In this document: one piece after another, positions 45,292 to 54,955 of the stretch
Layout: every line of letters starts with the position of its first letter
How positions within the stretch are numbered: position 1 is the first letter of the stretch
Origin: CAVQEK01 sp964596645
GTDB lineage: Bacteria; Bacteroidota; Bacteroidia; Cytophagales; Cyclobacteriaceae
DNA: 64,000 nucleotides
Direction: 5' to 3'
NCBI GenBank assembly: GCA_964596645.1
Contig: CAZQVB010000005.1
Location: 104,866 to 168,865, forward strand
The notes under the pieces: generated by a model
The model's database searches: none
What the model was told of the DNA's origin: nothing
What the model saw: the letters and a program-made list of their open reading frames with translations, nothing else
Made by a program: the position numbers and the translations under genes

Positions 45292-47442
45292 CTAACTGAT
45301 TTCCACCATTTGATGGCCATTTACTTCCGGAATGGTAAACTCTACTCGCCCTTTATTCACTGTAAATGATAGGGCTTTCATTTGCGGTACCAATGTCACT
45401 TTTTTCGCCTTTCGGGGATAAGCCACCGAGGCCTTTATGTTGAAAAGAGGAATGACGTCTTCTATGATGTCAAACTGCTCACCGCGACGCTCAGGGATGT
45501 AGTGCAGTACATGAATGATGTACTTCCCGTCTTGCTCATTTACGGCAACACTCGCCGTACTTGGCGCTTGCAAAGAAATGACCTGATCGGTCAGCAGGGC
45601 ATCAATGGCATTCATGACCAGGGTCTTGCACCATTTCGGGGCATTGTACTGGTATTGTGTAAATACCGGGTGTGACAAATACATGGTGTTCTTTCCCGCA
45701 ACTACGGCAGGTCCGCTTACCTTGCCCGAAGAGGGCGTCTGCCGGTGCGAGAAGAAGTGCTCGTATGTGCGGTCGAAATAGGAAGCTACGGTATTGGCCA
45801 TCACCTCGCCACCAGCCGTGGCCGATACAGGCAAGCCTTTTATGTACATGACCAGTTCCGATTTTGGCAAATCTCTACCCATGGCATTGTTTTGCGGCAA
45901 GAGATATTCAGCATAGTGAAAGCCGCCATAAATGTGGCCTACCGCCTTCTGGCCACTGCTATCGATCGGGCCTTCGCCGGTTTTCTCCACCGCCAGTGGC
46001 AGCACAAACTGCTGCTTGTCTTCGTCAAGACCCGACTCAAAGGTGGCCAACAGCTTACCTCCCGCTGCGAGATATTTTTTCAGTTTCTCAGCCCGCTCAC
46101 TGCTCAATATCATATCGTCGGGCAATATGATGAGCTTATAGGCGCTGAAATCCTGCTCGAAGTCAATGATGTTGAATTGTTTTCCGCCTTCTTGCAACAT
46201 ACGCACGGCACCTTTTATAGAGCCAGGCGTTTTGGTGCTGGAGGCGGCGGATGGGTCCAGCGCTTCCGGTGTGATGACGGCAATGTCGGTGACAGGCCGC
46301 ACATTTTTGCACCACTTTTCTTTGGTGGCCACCTGCCCATATACTTTGCCAATCAGGTCGTAAGTAGCCTCATCGAGCTTGCCGTCAGGTGGCAGCTGAT
46401 CGCCTATGGAGCATTTTGCTCCCAGGGCCAGCATCATAAAGCATTCGTATTCCAGCGCAGGCTGATTCTTGTACGAGTAAAAGTCGCCCCAGGCCGTATG
46501 AAACTTGCCCGTCATACCCAGATAGTCTTTGTTCAGCGTGCGCACATACCTGGCCGTGAGGGGAAAGTGGATATAGCCCCAGTGGCCGCTGGGCAGCGAC
46601 TCCATCTCGAGATGGCTGTAGGTATCTATGCTGTCTTTTATAAAAGGCCCTATGTGTCCTGAATTATAAAAAATACCTGCATCTGGTGAAAGGTCGCGTA
46701 TGAAAGCGCTCAGTTCTTCCTTGAAGCCGTTGATCGACTCTATGGCAAACTGCATCCTGTCTTTTTTTCTGGAAGGCTCCAGTCCCTTTTCCTCCATTTG
46801 CTCCTGACAGTAGCGGCAAGAGCATTCCAGCGTACCCACGATATCGAGAAATAGTCCGTCTACCTCTGGCACAGATTCGAAAAGATCGGCTATGCTTTCC
46901 TTTAAAAACTCACGATAAGGAGAATTGACACAGAGCCTGCGATAAAAGCCCGGCTCAAAGTAGGAAGGCCCGAGCGGGGTGCCGTTGGGGTCGCGCATGA
47001 GCCACTCGGGGTGCCGCATGGCCGTGTAGTGATCCCACTGAATGGTCAAATACACCGGCACGCGTATGCCTTTGGCATGACAGGCTTCTATTTGCTTCTC
47101 CAGCAGTTGCTTTTCCTGCAGGTGTGGATGAACGCGTTCCGGAAATTTTTTAGTGTTGTAATACAAGTAGCCGTGGTGGCAACGGCCAAAGCACGTCACC
47201 GAGTTCACATGAGCATCTTTGAGTACTTCGGCGAAGCGGCCAGCATCAAAATTCTTCCCTATGCCTTCCACATGCTCGCTCGTGTGAAAATCCAGGTGTA
47301 CCTGACGGTAGGGCAGTTCAGTATTTCCATTATTCGCACTGCCTGTTGGTTTGTTGATCGCCTGTACGTAAGGGGTAAACATAATGGCGCCCGTGGTAAG
47401 ACCGGCAGTCTTTATAAAATCTCTTCGATTGGGATTTTTCAT
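45292..47442 (-). CDS. GHL6-like putative glycoside hydrolase with Tat signal
   Basis: The 716-residue protein opens with a twin-arginine signal (NRRDFIKTAGLTTGA). The TIM-barrel domain shares RQVHLDFHTSEH, CHHGYLYY and DGLFLD followed by a CxCxxC set with the protein at 1-1287. From about 420 a beta-galactosidase trimerisation-like (class I glutamine-amidotransferase fold) domain follows (FNIIDFEQDFSAYKLIILPDD; YLAAGGKLLATFESG), then a C-terminal beta domain. This layout suggests an exo-acting hydrolase; GHL6 activities are not known to me. Tat export indicates folding, and possibly cofactor or metal loading, in the cytoplasm; the conserved cysteines are candidates. It lies upstream of an arylsulfatase gene. 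Confidence 0.83.
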   Translation of the reverse strand: MKNPNRRDFIKTAGLTTGAIMFTPYVQAINKPTGSANNGNTELPYRQVHLDFHTSEHVEGIGKNFDAGRFAEVLKDAHVNSVTCFGRCHHGYLYYNTKKFPERVHPHLQEKQLLEKQIEACHAKGIRVPVYLTIQWDHYTAMRHPEWLMRDPNGTPLGPSYFEPGFYRRLCVNSPYREFLKESIADLFESVPEVDGLFLDIVGTLECSCRYCQEQMEEKGLEPSRKKDRMQFAIESINGFKEELSAFIRDLSPDAGIFYNSGHIGPFIKDSIDTYSHLEMESLPSGHWGYIHFPLTARYVRTLNKDYLGMTGKFHTAWGDFYSYKNQPALEYECFMMLALGAKCSIGDQLPPDGKLDEATYDLIGKVYGQVATKEKWCKNVRPVTDIAVITPEALDPSAASSTKTPGSIKGAVRMLQEGGKQFNIIDFEQDFSAYKLIILPDDMILSSERAEKLKKYLAAGGKLLATFESGLDEDKQQFVLPLAVEKTGEGPIDSSGQKAVGHIYGGFHYAEYLLPQNNAMGRDLPKSELVMYIKGLPVSATAGGEVMANTVASYFDRTYEHFFSHRQTPSSGKVSGPAVVAGKNTMYLSHPVFTQYQYNAPKWCKTLVMNAIDALLTDQVISLQAPSTASVAVNEQDGKYIIHVLHYIPERRGEQFDIIEDVIPLFNIKASVAYPRKAKKVTLVPQMKALSFTVNKGRVEFTIPEVNGHQMVEIS

Positions 47443-47714
47443 TGGTTTGTTTTTTTTCCGATTCCAACTATCATTAATGAGCTCAATGTATGAACTTTTA
47501 CTATTACCGAAACATACACAGTGATCAATTCAATCTCTTCAGGTGTTCATATATTGTTTTTATTATTATCTAAATAAATTTAATCTTCTTCACCAGGGTT
47601 AAACTATAACGATCGACCTATACCTAAAAAATTACAGAAATAGCCATTATCACGGCAACATGGCGATGGATAAAATTAAAGATGTTCAAAATTTATGTCG
47701 TGTCTGAATCAAAA

Positions 47715-49673
47715 TCACTTAGGCCATAATTTAATCGTATTCACCCCTGCTTTCATTTCCCTAAATGGGCCGATCATATTACTTTCCTCATCTCTCTTCA
47801 TGCCAAAGTAATCATGATTTATTTCTAATCTTGAACCATCAGGGTTTAGAAAAGGAACCTCTGGCTGAAAGGCATCACGAAGCATTTCGGTGGTCACATA
47901 AATTCCATCTAAGTTTTTAAACGATTCATTCATCTCGTATTGCAGATAAAGCCCATCTTCTCTTTCAATTATTTTTACCTTTGGGTTCAGTGTAGAATCA
48001 ACGGCGGAGGAAGTAGATTTAGCATATGGTTTTGCACCATTTAAATAAAGATTGTAATCTATTTCTACCGGATAGAGATGTTTCTCATAGTCTGAAGGTG
48101 AAAACCCGGTCGCCCAATCGTCAGAAGGTAGGGGATGCTGATTATACATGTGGGTGCCGGTGATGGCTCGCTCAGTTTCAGGCTGATGTATAAATATATT
48201 GTTATAAAAACGGTCGTCGCCTCCCTGAATGGTCATCAGGCCGGCCACCATGGTAGAATGGGCAAAATGATAAGGAGTAAAGCGGTTCAAAACCGGTCGC
48301 AAAACGACTTCACCTACCACCAGATTGTGTACAAAAGCAGTGCCCTGTGCGGCATTTAGAAAAGCCTGCTCGGACAGCAGGATATTGTTGTCCACTACAT
48401 GAGGCCCATGCGATACTTCGATAAACAAATCCTGCAGATGATTGCGGAACATTATGTTTTTACTTACCCTGACTCCCTGAGCCTGCCAGTCGAGCCATAA
48501 GCCTCTCCAGCAATCATGGATCACGTTGCTGTGAATATCGGTGTCAATGGCCGCATGCAGTTTAATTCCGGCCATTTCAAAACCATCGTATTGCCGTTGG
48601 GTGGTAATGTTATAAATGTGGTTGTTATATATCTCGCTGAAGATGGCACCTAAATGACCTACAATACCCGCCTGGCCGCAGTCGTATATTTGGTTGTTGC
48701 GCACGACATGAGAACCGATGGTTTCTTTAGACCAGCCAATTTTCAAAGCATTAAATACCACATCTCTTTGGTGTTGTGTGCCATGTTTTACCTTTTCCCT
48801 TGTCCAGCGGTTTTCACCTGTACTGTGCTCCTTTCCCAGACTGATGCCCACACATTTGGAGTGGGTGATGGTGTTGTTCTCGATGATCCAACCCTTGCTC
48901 CAGTTAGGGCCAATCAGTCCATCTTGTGCGGCTGTTGGGGGCGCCCAGGTAGGTGCTGCCTGACTAAGGGTAAAACCTTGTACAGTGATATAATTGATAT
49001 AATTTTTTTCTGGCCAGAATACATATCGCCGCACATTGATCTCTACGGTTTCCGAATTGGGATCGGCTCCCTGAAAGTTAGCCCAGATGGTAGTGGTTTC
49101 CGGGTTGCTTTCGCAATACCATTGCAAAGTCGATTTTTCAGGATATAAGGCATTTTTTAATGGCTGAGGTTTCATTACCTGGTCAAGCGATGTTACTTCA
49201 AACAATGCTTCATTGTTGAGGTACACTTCTCCCGTGTGATGCTTGCGCCCCAAATCAAAAAACCAATCGCCTTCGATGAGCTGTTGATAAGGGTTGTATC
49301 TACCAAAAAGATCATTGTCGATCGTTACATTCCACACACCATTCGCTACTCTGTTCCATTTATTGATGATCTCAGATCCTTTAATGATCACTTCTTCACC
49401 AGGCGCTGCACGGTAAACGATGCGTTTCACATCACTTGTACCGCCATTAATGGGATTTACCCATTCACGATAAACACCTTCATGCACCGTCACAGAATCA
49501 CCGGCTATTGCAATGTCTGCAGCTTTCTGAATGGTCTTAAAGGGTTGTGAAAATGTTCCGGGACTGAGATCGCTTCCGGAGGGAGAAACATGATATTCTG
49601 TAGCAAAAGTCTGCAGAGAATAGACCATTATACAGAATAAGCACACTGCTATTGTCTTGCTTGTTGTTGTCAT
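47715..49673 (-). CDS. GH120 beta-xylosidase-like enzyme, secreted
   Basis: The 652-residue protein (ATG at 49673; an ATG at 49700 hides the signal) matches the GH120 pattern of XylC as I recall it: TEYHVSPSGSDLSPGTF after the signal, AGDSVTVHEGVYREWV, APPTAAQDGLIGPNWSKGW, AGIKLHAAIDTDIHSNVIHD and the catalytic blocks GLWLDWQAQG (D395) and IEVSHGPHVVDNN (E419), both catalytic residues kept. GH120 enzymes are retaining beta-xylosidases with a beta-helix fold. The usual WEAQG reads WQAQG here, a small change next to the nucleophile. It suggests xylose side chains or xylo-oligomers in the substrate. A 270-base spacer separates it from the GHL6-like gene; a 177-base one lies before it. Confidence 0.88.
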   Translation of the reverse strand: MTTTSKTIAVCLFCIMVYSLQTFATEYHVSPSGSDLSPGTFSQPFKTIQKAADIAIAGDSVTVHEGVYREWVNPINGGTSDVKRIVYRAAPGEEVIIKGSEIINKWNRVANGVWNVTIDNDLFGRYNPYQQLIEGDWFFDLGRKHHTGEVYLNNEALFEVTSLDQVMKPQPLKNALYPEKSTLQWYCESNPETTTIWANFQGADPNSETVEINVRRYVFWPEKNYINYITVQGFTLSQAAPTWAPPTAAQDGLIGPNWSKGWIIENNTITHSKCVGISLGKEHSTGENRWTREKVKHGTQHQRDVVFNALKIGWSKETIGSHVVRNNQIYDCGQAGIVGHLGAIFSEIYNNHIYNITTQRQYDGFEMAGIKLHAAIDTDIHSNVIHDCWRGLWLDWQAQGVRVSKNIMFRNHLQDLFIEVSHGPHVVDNNILLSEQAFLNAAQGTAFVHNLVVGEVVLRPVLNRFTPYHFAHSTMVAGLMTIQGGDDRFYNNIFIHQPETERAITGTHMYNQHPLPSDDWATGFSPSDYEKHLYPVEIDYNLYLNGAKPYAKSTSSAVDSTLNPKVKIIEREDGLYLQYEMNESFKNLDGIYVTTEMLRDAFQPEVPFLNPDGSRLEINHDYFGMKRDEESNMIGPFREMKAGVNTIKLWPK

Positions 49674-49877
49674 ATAAAAAATAGATTTATACATTTTCAA
49701 AAAAAAATTTGCTTTTCTCGCCTAAGCTTCTACCCTATCTGCTCAAGTTACTGCCACAGCTGCTGGTTGCATTTGTTTGCCTGTGGCAGTTTGTTCAATA
49801 CTCTCATTCGTAATATTAGGCAAAATCGCAAAAAGAGCATAGATATGAGCGCAACATTCGCCTGCTTTACATCATAT

Positions 49878-52226
49878 CTACTCCCTCTTATTTTGCTGGT
49901 CCTTCAGCATGTAGTGGCAATAAAGCATCCAGCTGTGCGGATGGGCACTAAAACCCGGAAACTTGTAAATGATCCAGCCATCAGGGGGCAACCCTTCCGT
50001 AGCCCTCATCAGGCTGGACTCGGTGTTGGGGAATTGTGTCCACTGGCCCAGCCAGTAATCTGGAAAATGCCGGGTAAAATTGACCATAGACATTTTGTAC
50101 AGTAGATTTTGCGCGTAGGAAGGGTCAAGTTCAATTGCACCCAATACCAGCGGGGCATTCAGCGCGTACCAAAACCCTCCGAATGCACTTGAACCCGCAG
50201 GCCTTTGGTTCGATTGGGAAATATCCGATATCTCAAGGTTTCGGGCGCCCATTACCTCACCCTGCGCCAGGCGTTCATCTACTTCAGCCAACAAGGCTTT
50301 TCGCACCGAAAGCTCCAGATCAGGGATCATCAGAGCAAAGCCCTGCGGGGCAAGGTACATGTTGCTGTCGCCCATCACAGTTTCGTGCAGTTGCAGCCGC
50401 GGCAGAAAGGGTCTTTTTTGTAAAATCTGCACCACGATGTCTTTTTGTTTTTCGCTAAAGCCAGTGAGGCTTTCGATGATATCAGCCAAACTGCGCTGCT
50501 TATCTTCAGGTACCCCGGCGGCAGCGACCCTGAGCTGCTCCACGAGCCCGGGCATTACTGCGGCGGCCATGGCGGTATTCAGGTACGATTCGGCTTCGGC
50601 ATTTATTTCCTCATGGCTGTAGTATTGAATTAAGCCACGCTCACCGGAGTCGTTCCAGTCATGCCGGCGAAATTTGATGACACCATGCTCACCAGTGCCC
50701 ACCGAATCCTGAAGATAAGCCAGGGCATTGCCAACCCGTTCGGTCACCGTGCCTTTCTGCCCGCTGTCGAAAGGATAGTAAGGTAGTTCTTCATCCAGAA
50801 AATCGTAGTCGCCGGTGACGCGCAGGTACTCTGCCAGCAGCCAGAAGAAGTACAATTGCTGGTCGCTGGTCTTGAGCCATTCGTTGGTTTGTATGCCGTA
50901 GCCTTTTTCAATGACCACGATTTCTCCCGTAGGCAAATGCCGTTTCATCATGTACCGCATGGCCGATTTTGCCAAAGGTTTATTGTAGTAAAGCAAGGGC
51001 AGAATGTGTTGCATGTGGTCGCGGGCGTTGGAGTGCCTGCCCCAATAGGTAGTGTAAGCGGTATTTTGCGGTATTTTGGTTTCCCCAAAGTACCTGTTGT
51101 ACATAGCCATGGCCTCGAGATTGTATGCATGCCAAATGAGTTCCTGACTGTAGGCGACAGAAGTGTCGGCCTCGGGAAAAGATGGCAACACTGATTTCCA
51201 TTCCTGGCCGAAAGTAGTAGCCATGCCGGAAGATTCCTGAAAATATTCTTCCATGGCTTCATCTGGCGTGTCGTACGACATGCCAATGATTAATTTCAGA
51301 TGCTTTTCTTCTCCGGGCTGCAAAGTTATAGCCTGGCGGGCCATAAGGTTTTGAGCATTTCGGCTGGAAAAAGATGAGAACTGAACCTGTTGACCGGCTT
51401 CTGCAGATGATACGAAAAGGGCCGGTGGATGCAGTTCAAATTCCGAAGGTTCATGCACCAATTTGTTGGTTATATCATTATCCGCAAAAACGGGTTTAAA
51501 ATCAGCCTTAACTGCTTTGCCTTCCTTGATGCGCACTTCCGGAGCGTATGATATTCGGATTTTTGACTTATCCTTTTTTTCCCAATCTGCCTCGAACATG
51601 GCAAGAATATCCGTATAGGCAGCCCGGATGTATTCATGATGGGTGAAATTCAGTGGCTGTTTACCGTTGTTTTTAAAGTTGACCGTAAGCAGGAAACCGG
51701 GCACTCCTTCGTTGGGCTGTGGCGACGGCTTCACCGCCAGGGTTCGCTCAACTCCAAGCCCGTCAGGCAAATTATAGGCATAGCGTGCGTAACCCACACC
51801 AAAGCTGCGTGTAGACTCATTGAGCAATGGACTGTTCATGCCGGTCAGTGCGGTGGTGTCATTGCCAGGCATCACTACAAAAGCACCATTTTCACCGGCC
51901 ACTGCCTCATCCCCCTGGTTCATTCTGCCCAAGGCGCGCTGGGTGGCCAGCAACTGGTACTTGCCGCTGGCGGTGGGGTACATGGTAAACATGTAATTTC
52001 CTAAAATAAATGCCGGATCCTCTGCCAGGGCCACAGGGTTTTGTGCCCGATCTTGCTGGCGGTACGGCAAATCGGCTGTGTAGGTAAAAAAAGGCAATCC
52101 GTCGCCGTCTTTGTCCCAATAGCCCAGATTGCTTTGCAGATACCCCTCATTGCCTGACGGTGGTTGCCCGGTGCATGCCTGAGTAATGAGGGAGGTTAGG
52201 GTAAGTATTATCAATAGTTTGTTCAT
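49878..52226 (-). CDS. Secreted (alpha/alpha)6-barrel enzyme, GH94-like
   Basis: The 782-residue lipoprotein (lipobox TQAC, C18) has an N-terminal beta-sandwich that starts GYWDKDGDGLPFFTY and an alpha-helical barrel. HDWNDSG near residue 560 recalls the DWND catalytic-acid motif of GH94 disaccharide phosphorylases. Other blocks (YTTYWGRHSNARDH; FGGFWYALNAPLVLGA; DYWLGQWTQFPNTESS) are shared by uncharacterised Bacteroidota relatives. True phosphorylases are cytoplasmic, since they need phosphate and save energy there. A lipoprotein signal here suggests a hydrolase or other activity instead. It stands between an AAA ATPase gene and GH120. I cannot assign a substrate. Confidence 0.75.
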   Translation of the reverse strand: MNKLLIILTLTSLITQACTGQPPSGNEGYLQSNLGYWDKDGDGLPFFTYTADLPYRQQDRAQNPVALAEDPAFILGNYMFTMYPTASGKYQLLATQRALGRMNQGDEAVAGENGAFVVMPGNDTTALTGMNSPLLNESTRSFGVGYARYAYNLPDGLGVERTLAVKPSPQPNEGVPGFLLTVNFKNNGKQPLNFTHHEYIRAAYTDILAMFEADWEKKDKSKIRISYAPEVRIKEGKAVKADFKPVFADNDITNKLVHEPSEFELHPPALFVSSAEAGQQVQFSSFSSRNAQNLMARQAITLQPGEEKHLKLIIGMSYDTPDEAMEEYFQESSGMATTFGQEWKSVLPSFPEADTSVAYSQELIWHAYNLEAMAMYNRYFGETKIPQNTAYTTYWGRHSNARDHMQHILPLLYYNKPLAKSAMRYMMKRHLPTGEIVVIEKGYGIQTNEWLKTSDQQLYFFWLLAEYLRVTGDYDFLDEELPYYPFDSGQKGTVTERVGNALAYLQDSVGTGEHGVIKFRRHDWNDSGERGLIQYYSHEEINAEAESYLNTAMAAAVMPGLVEQLRVAAAGVPEDKQRSLADIIESLTGFSEKQKDIVVQILQKRPFLPRLQLHETVMGDSNMYLAPQGFALMIPDLELSVRKALLAEVDERLAQGEVMGARNLEISDISQSNQRPAGSSAFGGFWYALNAPLVLGAIELDPSYAQNLLYKMSMVNFTRHFPDYWLGQWTQFPNTESSLMRATEGLPPDGWIIYKFPGFSAHPHSWMLYCHYMLKDQQNKRE

Positions 52227-52249
52227 ATGACTTTGTATTCAAAAAAGGA

Positions 52250-53443
52250 TTAGTATAAAAAACCGAACAGCCACAAAGGGATGGACTTTGCTACGGGAAA
52301 TTCTATGTCATCTTTAACAATTCGAGCATTGGGCAATCCTTCAATTTGTCTGGTTGATTTGCCTTTACCTCCAATCTCAAAAAGATATTGGTTGTCCACC
52401 TCAAAATCAGTCACAGTGGAACTGTGCAGTTTATGCATAACGCTGACCTGATTCGCAAAGAACATTTCCCTGACCGATCCTGTAGAAGGCAAGTTTTCAG
52501 TTAAAGCATACAGCAAATTGGTATTGTTCAAATACACCTTTTCAGGTTTTTGCAGGGTGGCAGCGCTGGTGTTGGAAGGATATAGCAGATAGGTAAGCCG
52601 GGCTTCGTGTAGAAAGATCAAATAGTTGGTAATGGTATTTCGATGCATCTGTGTTTTATTCGACAGGCTGTTAATGTTTGGTTTAAAGGGCACTTCCTGG
52701 GATACGACGTACAACAACTGCAACATTTTTTTTGCATGACGTATGTCAAAACCCTTTAGTTCAGCCATATCAGATTCAATGATGGTCCTTACCAATTGTT
52801 GCAAACGCTGATAATAGCTTTCCCTGGATTCATTATAAAATGGATAGTATCCATATTTGAGATAGGCTTTGAAATGTTCCAAAGGTTTAAAACCAGGTGG
52901 TAAACTTTCCTGTATGGGTTTGGAAGTTTTTACAATGGATTCCATTTGCAAGACAGGGAGTGAGAAGCCATAGTTCAAGGTTAGGAATTCCCTGTAAGAC
53001 ATCCCGGCAAGTTCATACATTAAGGCTCTTCTGCTTAAATCTGCTTCCTGCCTGCTCATATCAATAATGGAAGAGCCTGTGAATACAATCTGTAAATCAG
53101 CATAGCGGTCATACAGGTTCTTGATTTCAATGGACCAGGTCGGATATTTATGCACTTCATCCAAAACCAAAACTTTACCCCCATTTTGATAAAAAGTTTT
53201 TGCCGTTTCCACCAGGCTATGTGAGGTGAAACACAGCTCATCCATGGAAAAATAAGCCCTTTGGTGTGGGGCCATGTTAAGCCCTCGCAGCCATTGCAAG
53301 AGCAATGTAGTTTTACCTACACCCCTGGCCCCTTTAATGCCTATTAAGCGGTCAGTCCAGTTTATTTTATCGTGTAGGTATCTCTTAAAGACCAGCGGCG
53401 CCCTTGCAATCAGACCGCCTGATATCTCCAGTAACTCTTCCAT
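52250..53443 (-). CDS. AAA family ATPase with DUF4143 C-terminal domain
   Basis: The 397-residue protein has Walker A GARGVGKTTLLLQW near 40 and Walker B VLVLDEVHKYP near 95, then a sensor region VFTGSSIIDM, and a DUF4143-like C-terminal winged-helix/nuclease-type region from about 230. These AAA_14/DUF4143 proteins are common stand-alone genes in Bacteroidota and are often horizontally mobile; their role is not settled. It has no link to sugar metabolism. A perfect TAnnTTTG element lies 26 bases before its start, so it is probably transcribed independently of its neighbours. It interrupts the block of glycan genes. Confidence 0.88.
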   Translation of the reverse strand: MEELLEISGGLIARAPLVFKRYLHDKINWTDRLIGIKGARGVGKTTLLLQWLRGLNMAPHQRAYFSMDELCFTSHSLVETAKTFYQNGGKVLVLDEVHKYPTWSIEIKNLYDRYADLQIVFTGSSIIDMSRQEADLSRRALMYELAGMSYREFLTLNYGFSLPVLQMESIVKTSKPIQESLPPGFKPLEHFKAYLKYGYYPFYNESRESYYQRLQQLVRTIIESDMAELKGFDIRHAKKMLQLLYVVSQEVPFKPNINSLSNKTQMHRNTITNYLIFLHEARLTYLLYPSNTSAATLQKPEKVYLNNTNLLYALTENLPSTGSVREMFFANQVSVMHKLHSSTVTDFEVDNQYLFEIGGKGKSTRQIEGLPNARIVKDDIEFPVAKSIPLWLFGFLY

Positions 53444-53468
53444 ATTCCATAGTGTATATATGCATATA

Positions 53469-53476
53469 CAAATGTA
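53469..53476 (-). promoter_or_regulatory. Candidate -7 promoter element TACATTTG
   Basis: On the minus strand TACATTTG matches the Bacteroidota -7 consensus TAnnTTTG exactly, 26 bases before the AAA ATPase ATG. No good -33 TTTG was found at the proper distance, so this is a weak call. Flanking palindromes (53457-53468 and 53491-53504) may bind a regulator. Confidence 0.4.
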
Positions 53477-53490
53477 GGTTTATATTGTAT

Positions 53491-53504
53491 ATGTACATGT
53501 ACAT
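53491..53504. repeat. 14-base perfect palindrome ATGTACATGTACAT
   Basis: The sequence equals its own reverse complement and lies between the sulfatase stop (53513) and the AAA ATPase start, upstream of a promoter-like element. A second palindrome (TATATGCATATA, 53457-53468) lies on the other side. The region is AT-rich, so chance is possible. Confidence 0.4.
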
Positions 53505-53512
53505 TTTAAATC

Positions 53513-54955
53513 TCAATAATCTGCCCCTTGCAGGCTTTGCTCCACCGACTTAAGCCATTGCCGCAGTGCCGCTTTCAATGCATCGGCCTTTTCGGGATGG
53601 GTTTCCAGCAAATTATTTTCTTCACCTATATCGCTGCTGAGGTCGTACAGCGCGTACTGCCCGTCGCGTGAGCGGTATAATTTTATGTCGCCCTCTACCA
53701 CAGCCATTTCGCCTTTGTAAGGTGCATAGCCAGGTATGTCATATACATAGTTTTTAAATTGAATCTGATCCTGATAATCTGTAGGCACGGTGCCCATCTG
53801 AGCTGCAGAATCCAAATAGTTCCTTTTGATGTTCGTGTAGCAACAGTTATAGTTGACAGAGGCGTCGAACACGTTGCAATTCCAAAAAAACAGTGGGCGT
53901 TTCTCAAAATCTGTGGTGGGGTCATAAAGGATGGGTTTAATGCTCTTCCCATCAAGGGGCCAGTTGGGCAGGGCTGTGCCGGTGATGTCGCAAAGTGTTG
54001 GCAGTATGTCACTGGTAAAGGCAGGCACATCAGTCACCGAGCCAACTTTGACCACTTCAGGCCACTGAATGATGGCCGGTACACGTATGCCTCCCTCCAA
54101 CAAATCACCTTTTTTGCCGCGAAGGGGTGAGTACACCTCACCATCAATTACACCATTGTCGCTGTTGAACCAAACCAGGGTATTTTCCTTCTGGCCGGAG
54201 GTGGCAAGGTATTCATTTAGCCAACCCACTGCCCTGTCCATCGCCGTGATCTCGGCAAAGCGCTGGCGCAAGGCCAGGTCGGGTTCATTTCGGTACAAGC
54301 CTACATCTTCATCGATGCCGGCATAGGGCCGGTGGGGCGAGCCAAACCAGATGACCAGGAAATAAGGTTCATCATCAGGCAAAGCCTCTACAAAATTGAT
54401 CGATTCCTGCACCAGAACTTCCGAGCTCTCACCGGCATACACTTTTGGTTCGGCTCCATTCAGCACCAGCTTTGGGTTGAATCCAAAGTAGTTGTCATGA
54501 CTTAACCAATGATCAAATCCCATCGCGCCAGGGTTGGTGGGCGATCCTGCTTTGGAAGGGCCCAGGTGCCACTTGCCAAAATGGGCGGTGTGGTAGCCAT
54601 TGCCTTGTAGCAATTGGGCAATGGTAATCTCCTCCGGTCGTATGGAGTAGTTCCAGGTAAAAGCGCCCATACGGTTGGCGTGTCGGCCGGTCATCACGCT
54701 GGCACGTGTGGGAGTACAAACCGGAGAGGCGACGTAGAATTGCTCAAACCGGAGGCCATTGGCGGCCATATGATCAAGGTTCGGAGTTTTCAGCAGCGGA
54801 TGGTCATAGCTGCCTAATTCATTCCACCCCTGATCGTCGGTCATGAGCAGGATGATGTTGGGTCTGTTGCCATAAGGTTGTGCAAAGGCAAATATGACAA
54901 TGCAAAACTTAGAAAAGAGAATGGTTGCAAAAGATATTAAATTACTTTTATTCAT
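53513..54955 (-). CDS. Formylglycine sulfatase, family S1, secreted, CTPTR motif
   Basis: The 480-residue protein has a Sec signal (IFAFAQ, about 1-25), NIILLMTDDQGWNELGSYDHP, CTPTRASVMTGRHANRMGA with C80 as formylglycine precursor, GKWHLGPS and FNSDNGVIDG. Thr in the fourth place of CxPxR is less common than Ser; maturation enzymes tolerate it but efficiency may differ. The protein is full length and appears functional. Bases 54662-54867 (206 bases, containing residues about 31-98) recur at 57082-57287 with 11 mismatches by my count, in a chimeric gene. It is followed by the AAA ATPase gene after 69 bases. Sulfate position is unknown. Confidence 0.92.
   Translation of the reverse strand: MNKSNLISFATILFSKFCIVIFAFAQPYGNRPNIILLMTDDQGWNELGSYDHPLLKTPNLDHMAANGLRFEQFYVASPVCTPTRASVMTGRHANRMGAFTWNYSIRPEEITIAQLLQGNGYHTAHFGKWHLGPSKAGSPTNPGAMGFDHWLSHDNYFGFNPKLVLNGAEPKVYAGESSEVLVQESINFVEALPDDEPYFLVIWFGSPHRPYAGIDEDVGLYRNEPDLALRQRFAEITAMDRAVGWLNEYLATSGQKENTLVWFNSDNGVIDGEVYSPLRGKKGDLLEGGIRVPAIIQWPEVVKVGSVTDVPAFTSDILPTLCDITGTALPNWPLDGKSIKPILYDPTTDFEKRPLFFWNCNVFDASVNYNCCYTNIKRNYLDSAAQMGTVPTDYQDQIQFKNYVYDIPGYAPYKGEMAVVEGDIKLYRSRDGQYALYDLSSDIGEENNLLETHPEKADALKAALRQWLKSVEQSLQGADY
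54662..54867. repeat. Direct repeat copy A, sulfatase active-site segment
   Basis: This 206-base segment codes for the NIILLMTDDQGW to RMGA part of the sulfatase. It matches 57082-57287 at 195 of 206 bases counted by eye (about 95 percent), in the same orientation, 2420 bases away. Confidence 0.9.

Noticed and set aside
47443..47714. Possible TATGTTTC promoter-like element in the spacer upstream of the GHL6-like gene
   Set aside because: It differs from TAnnTTTG at the last base and no -33 element was found; chance is likely in AT-rich sequence.
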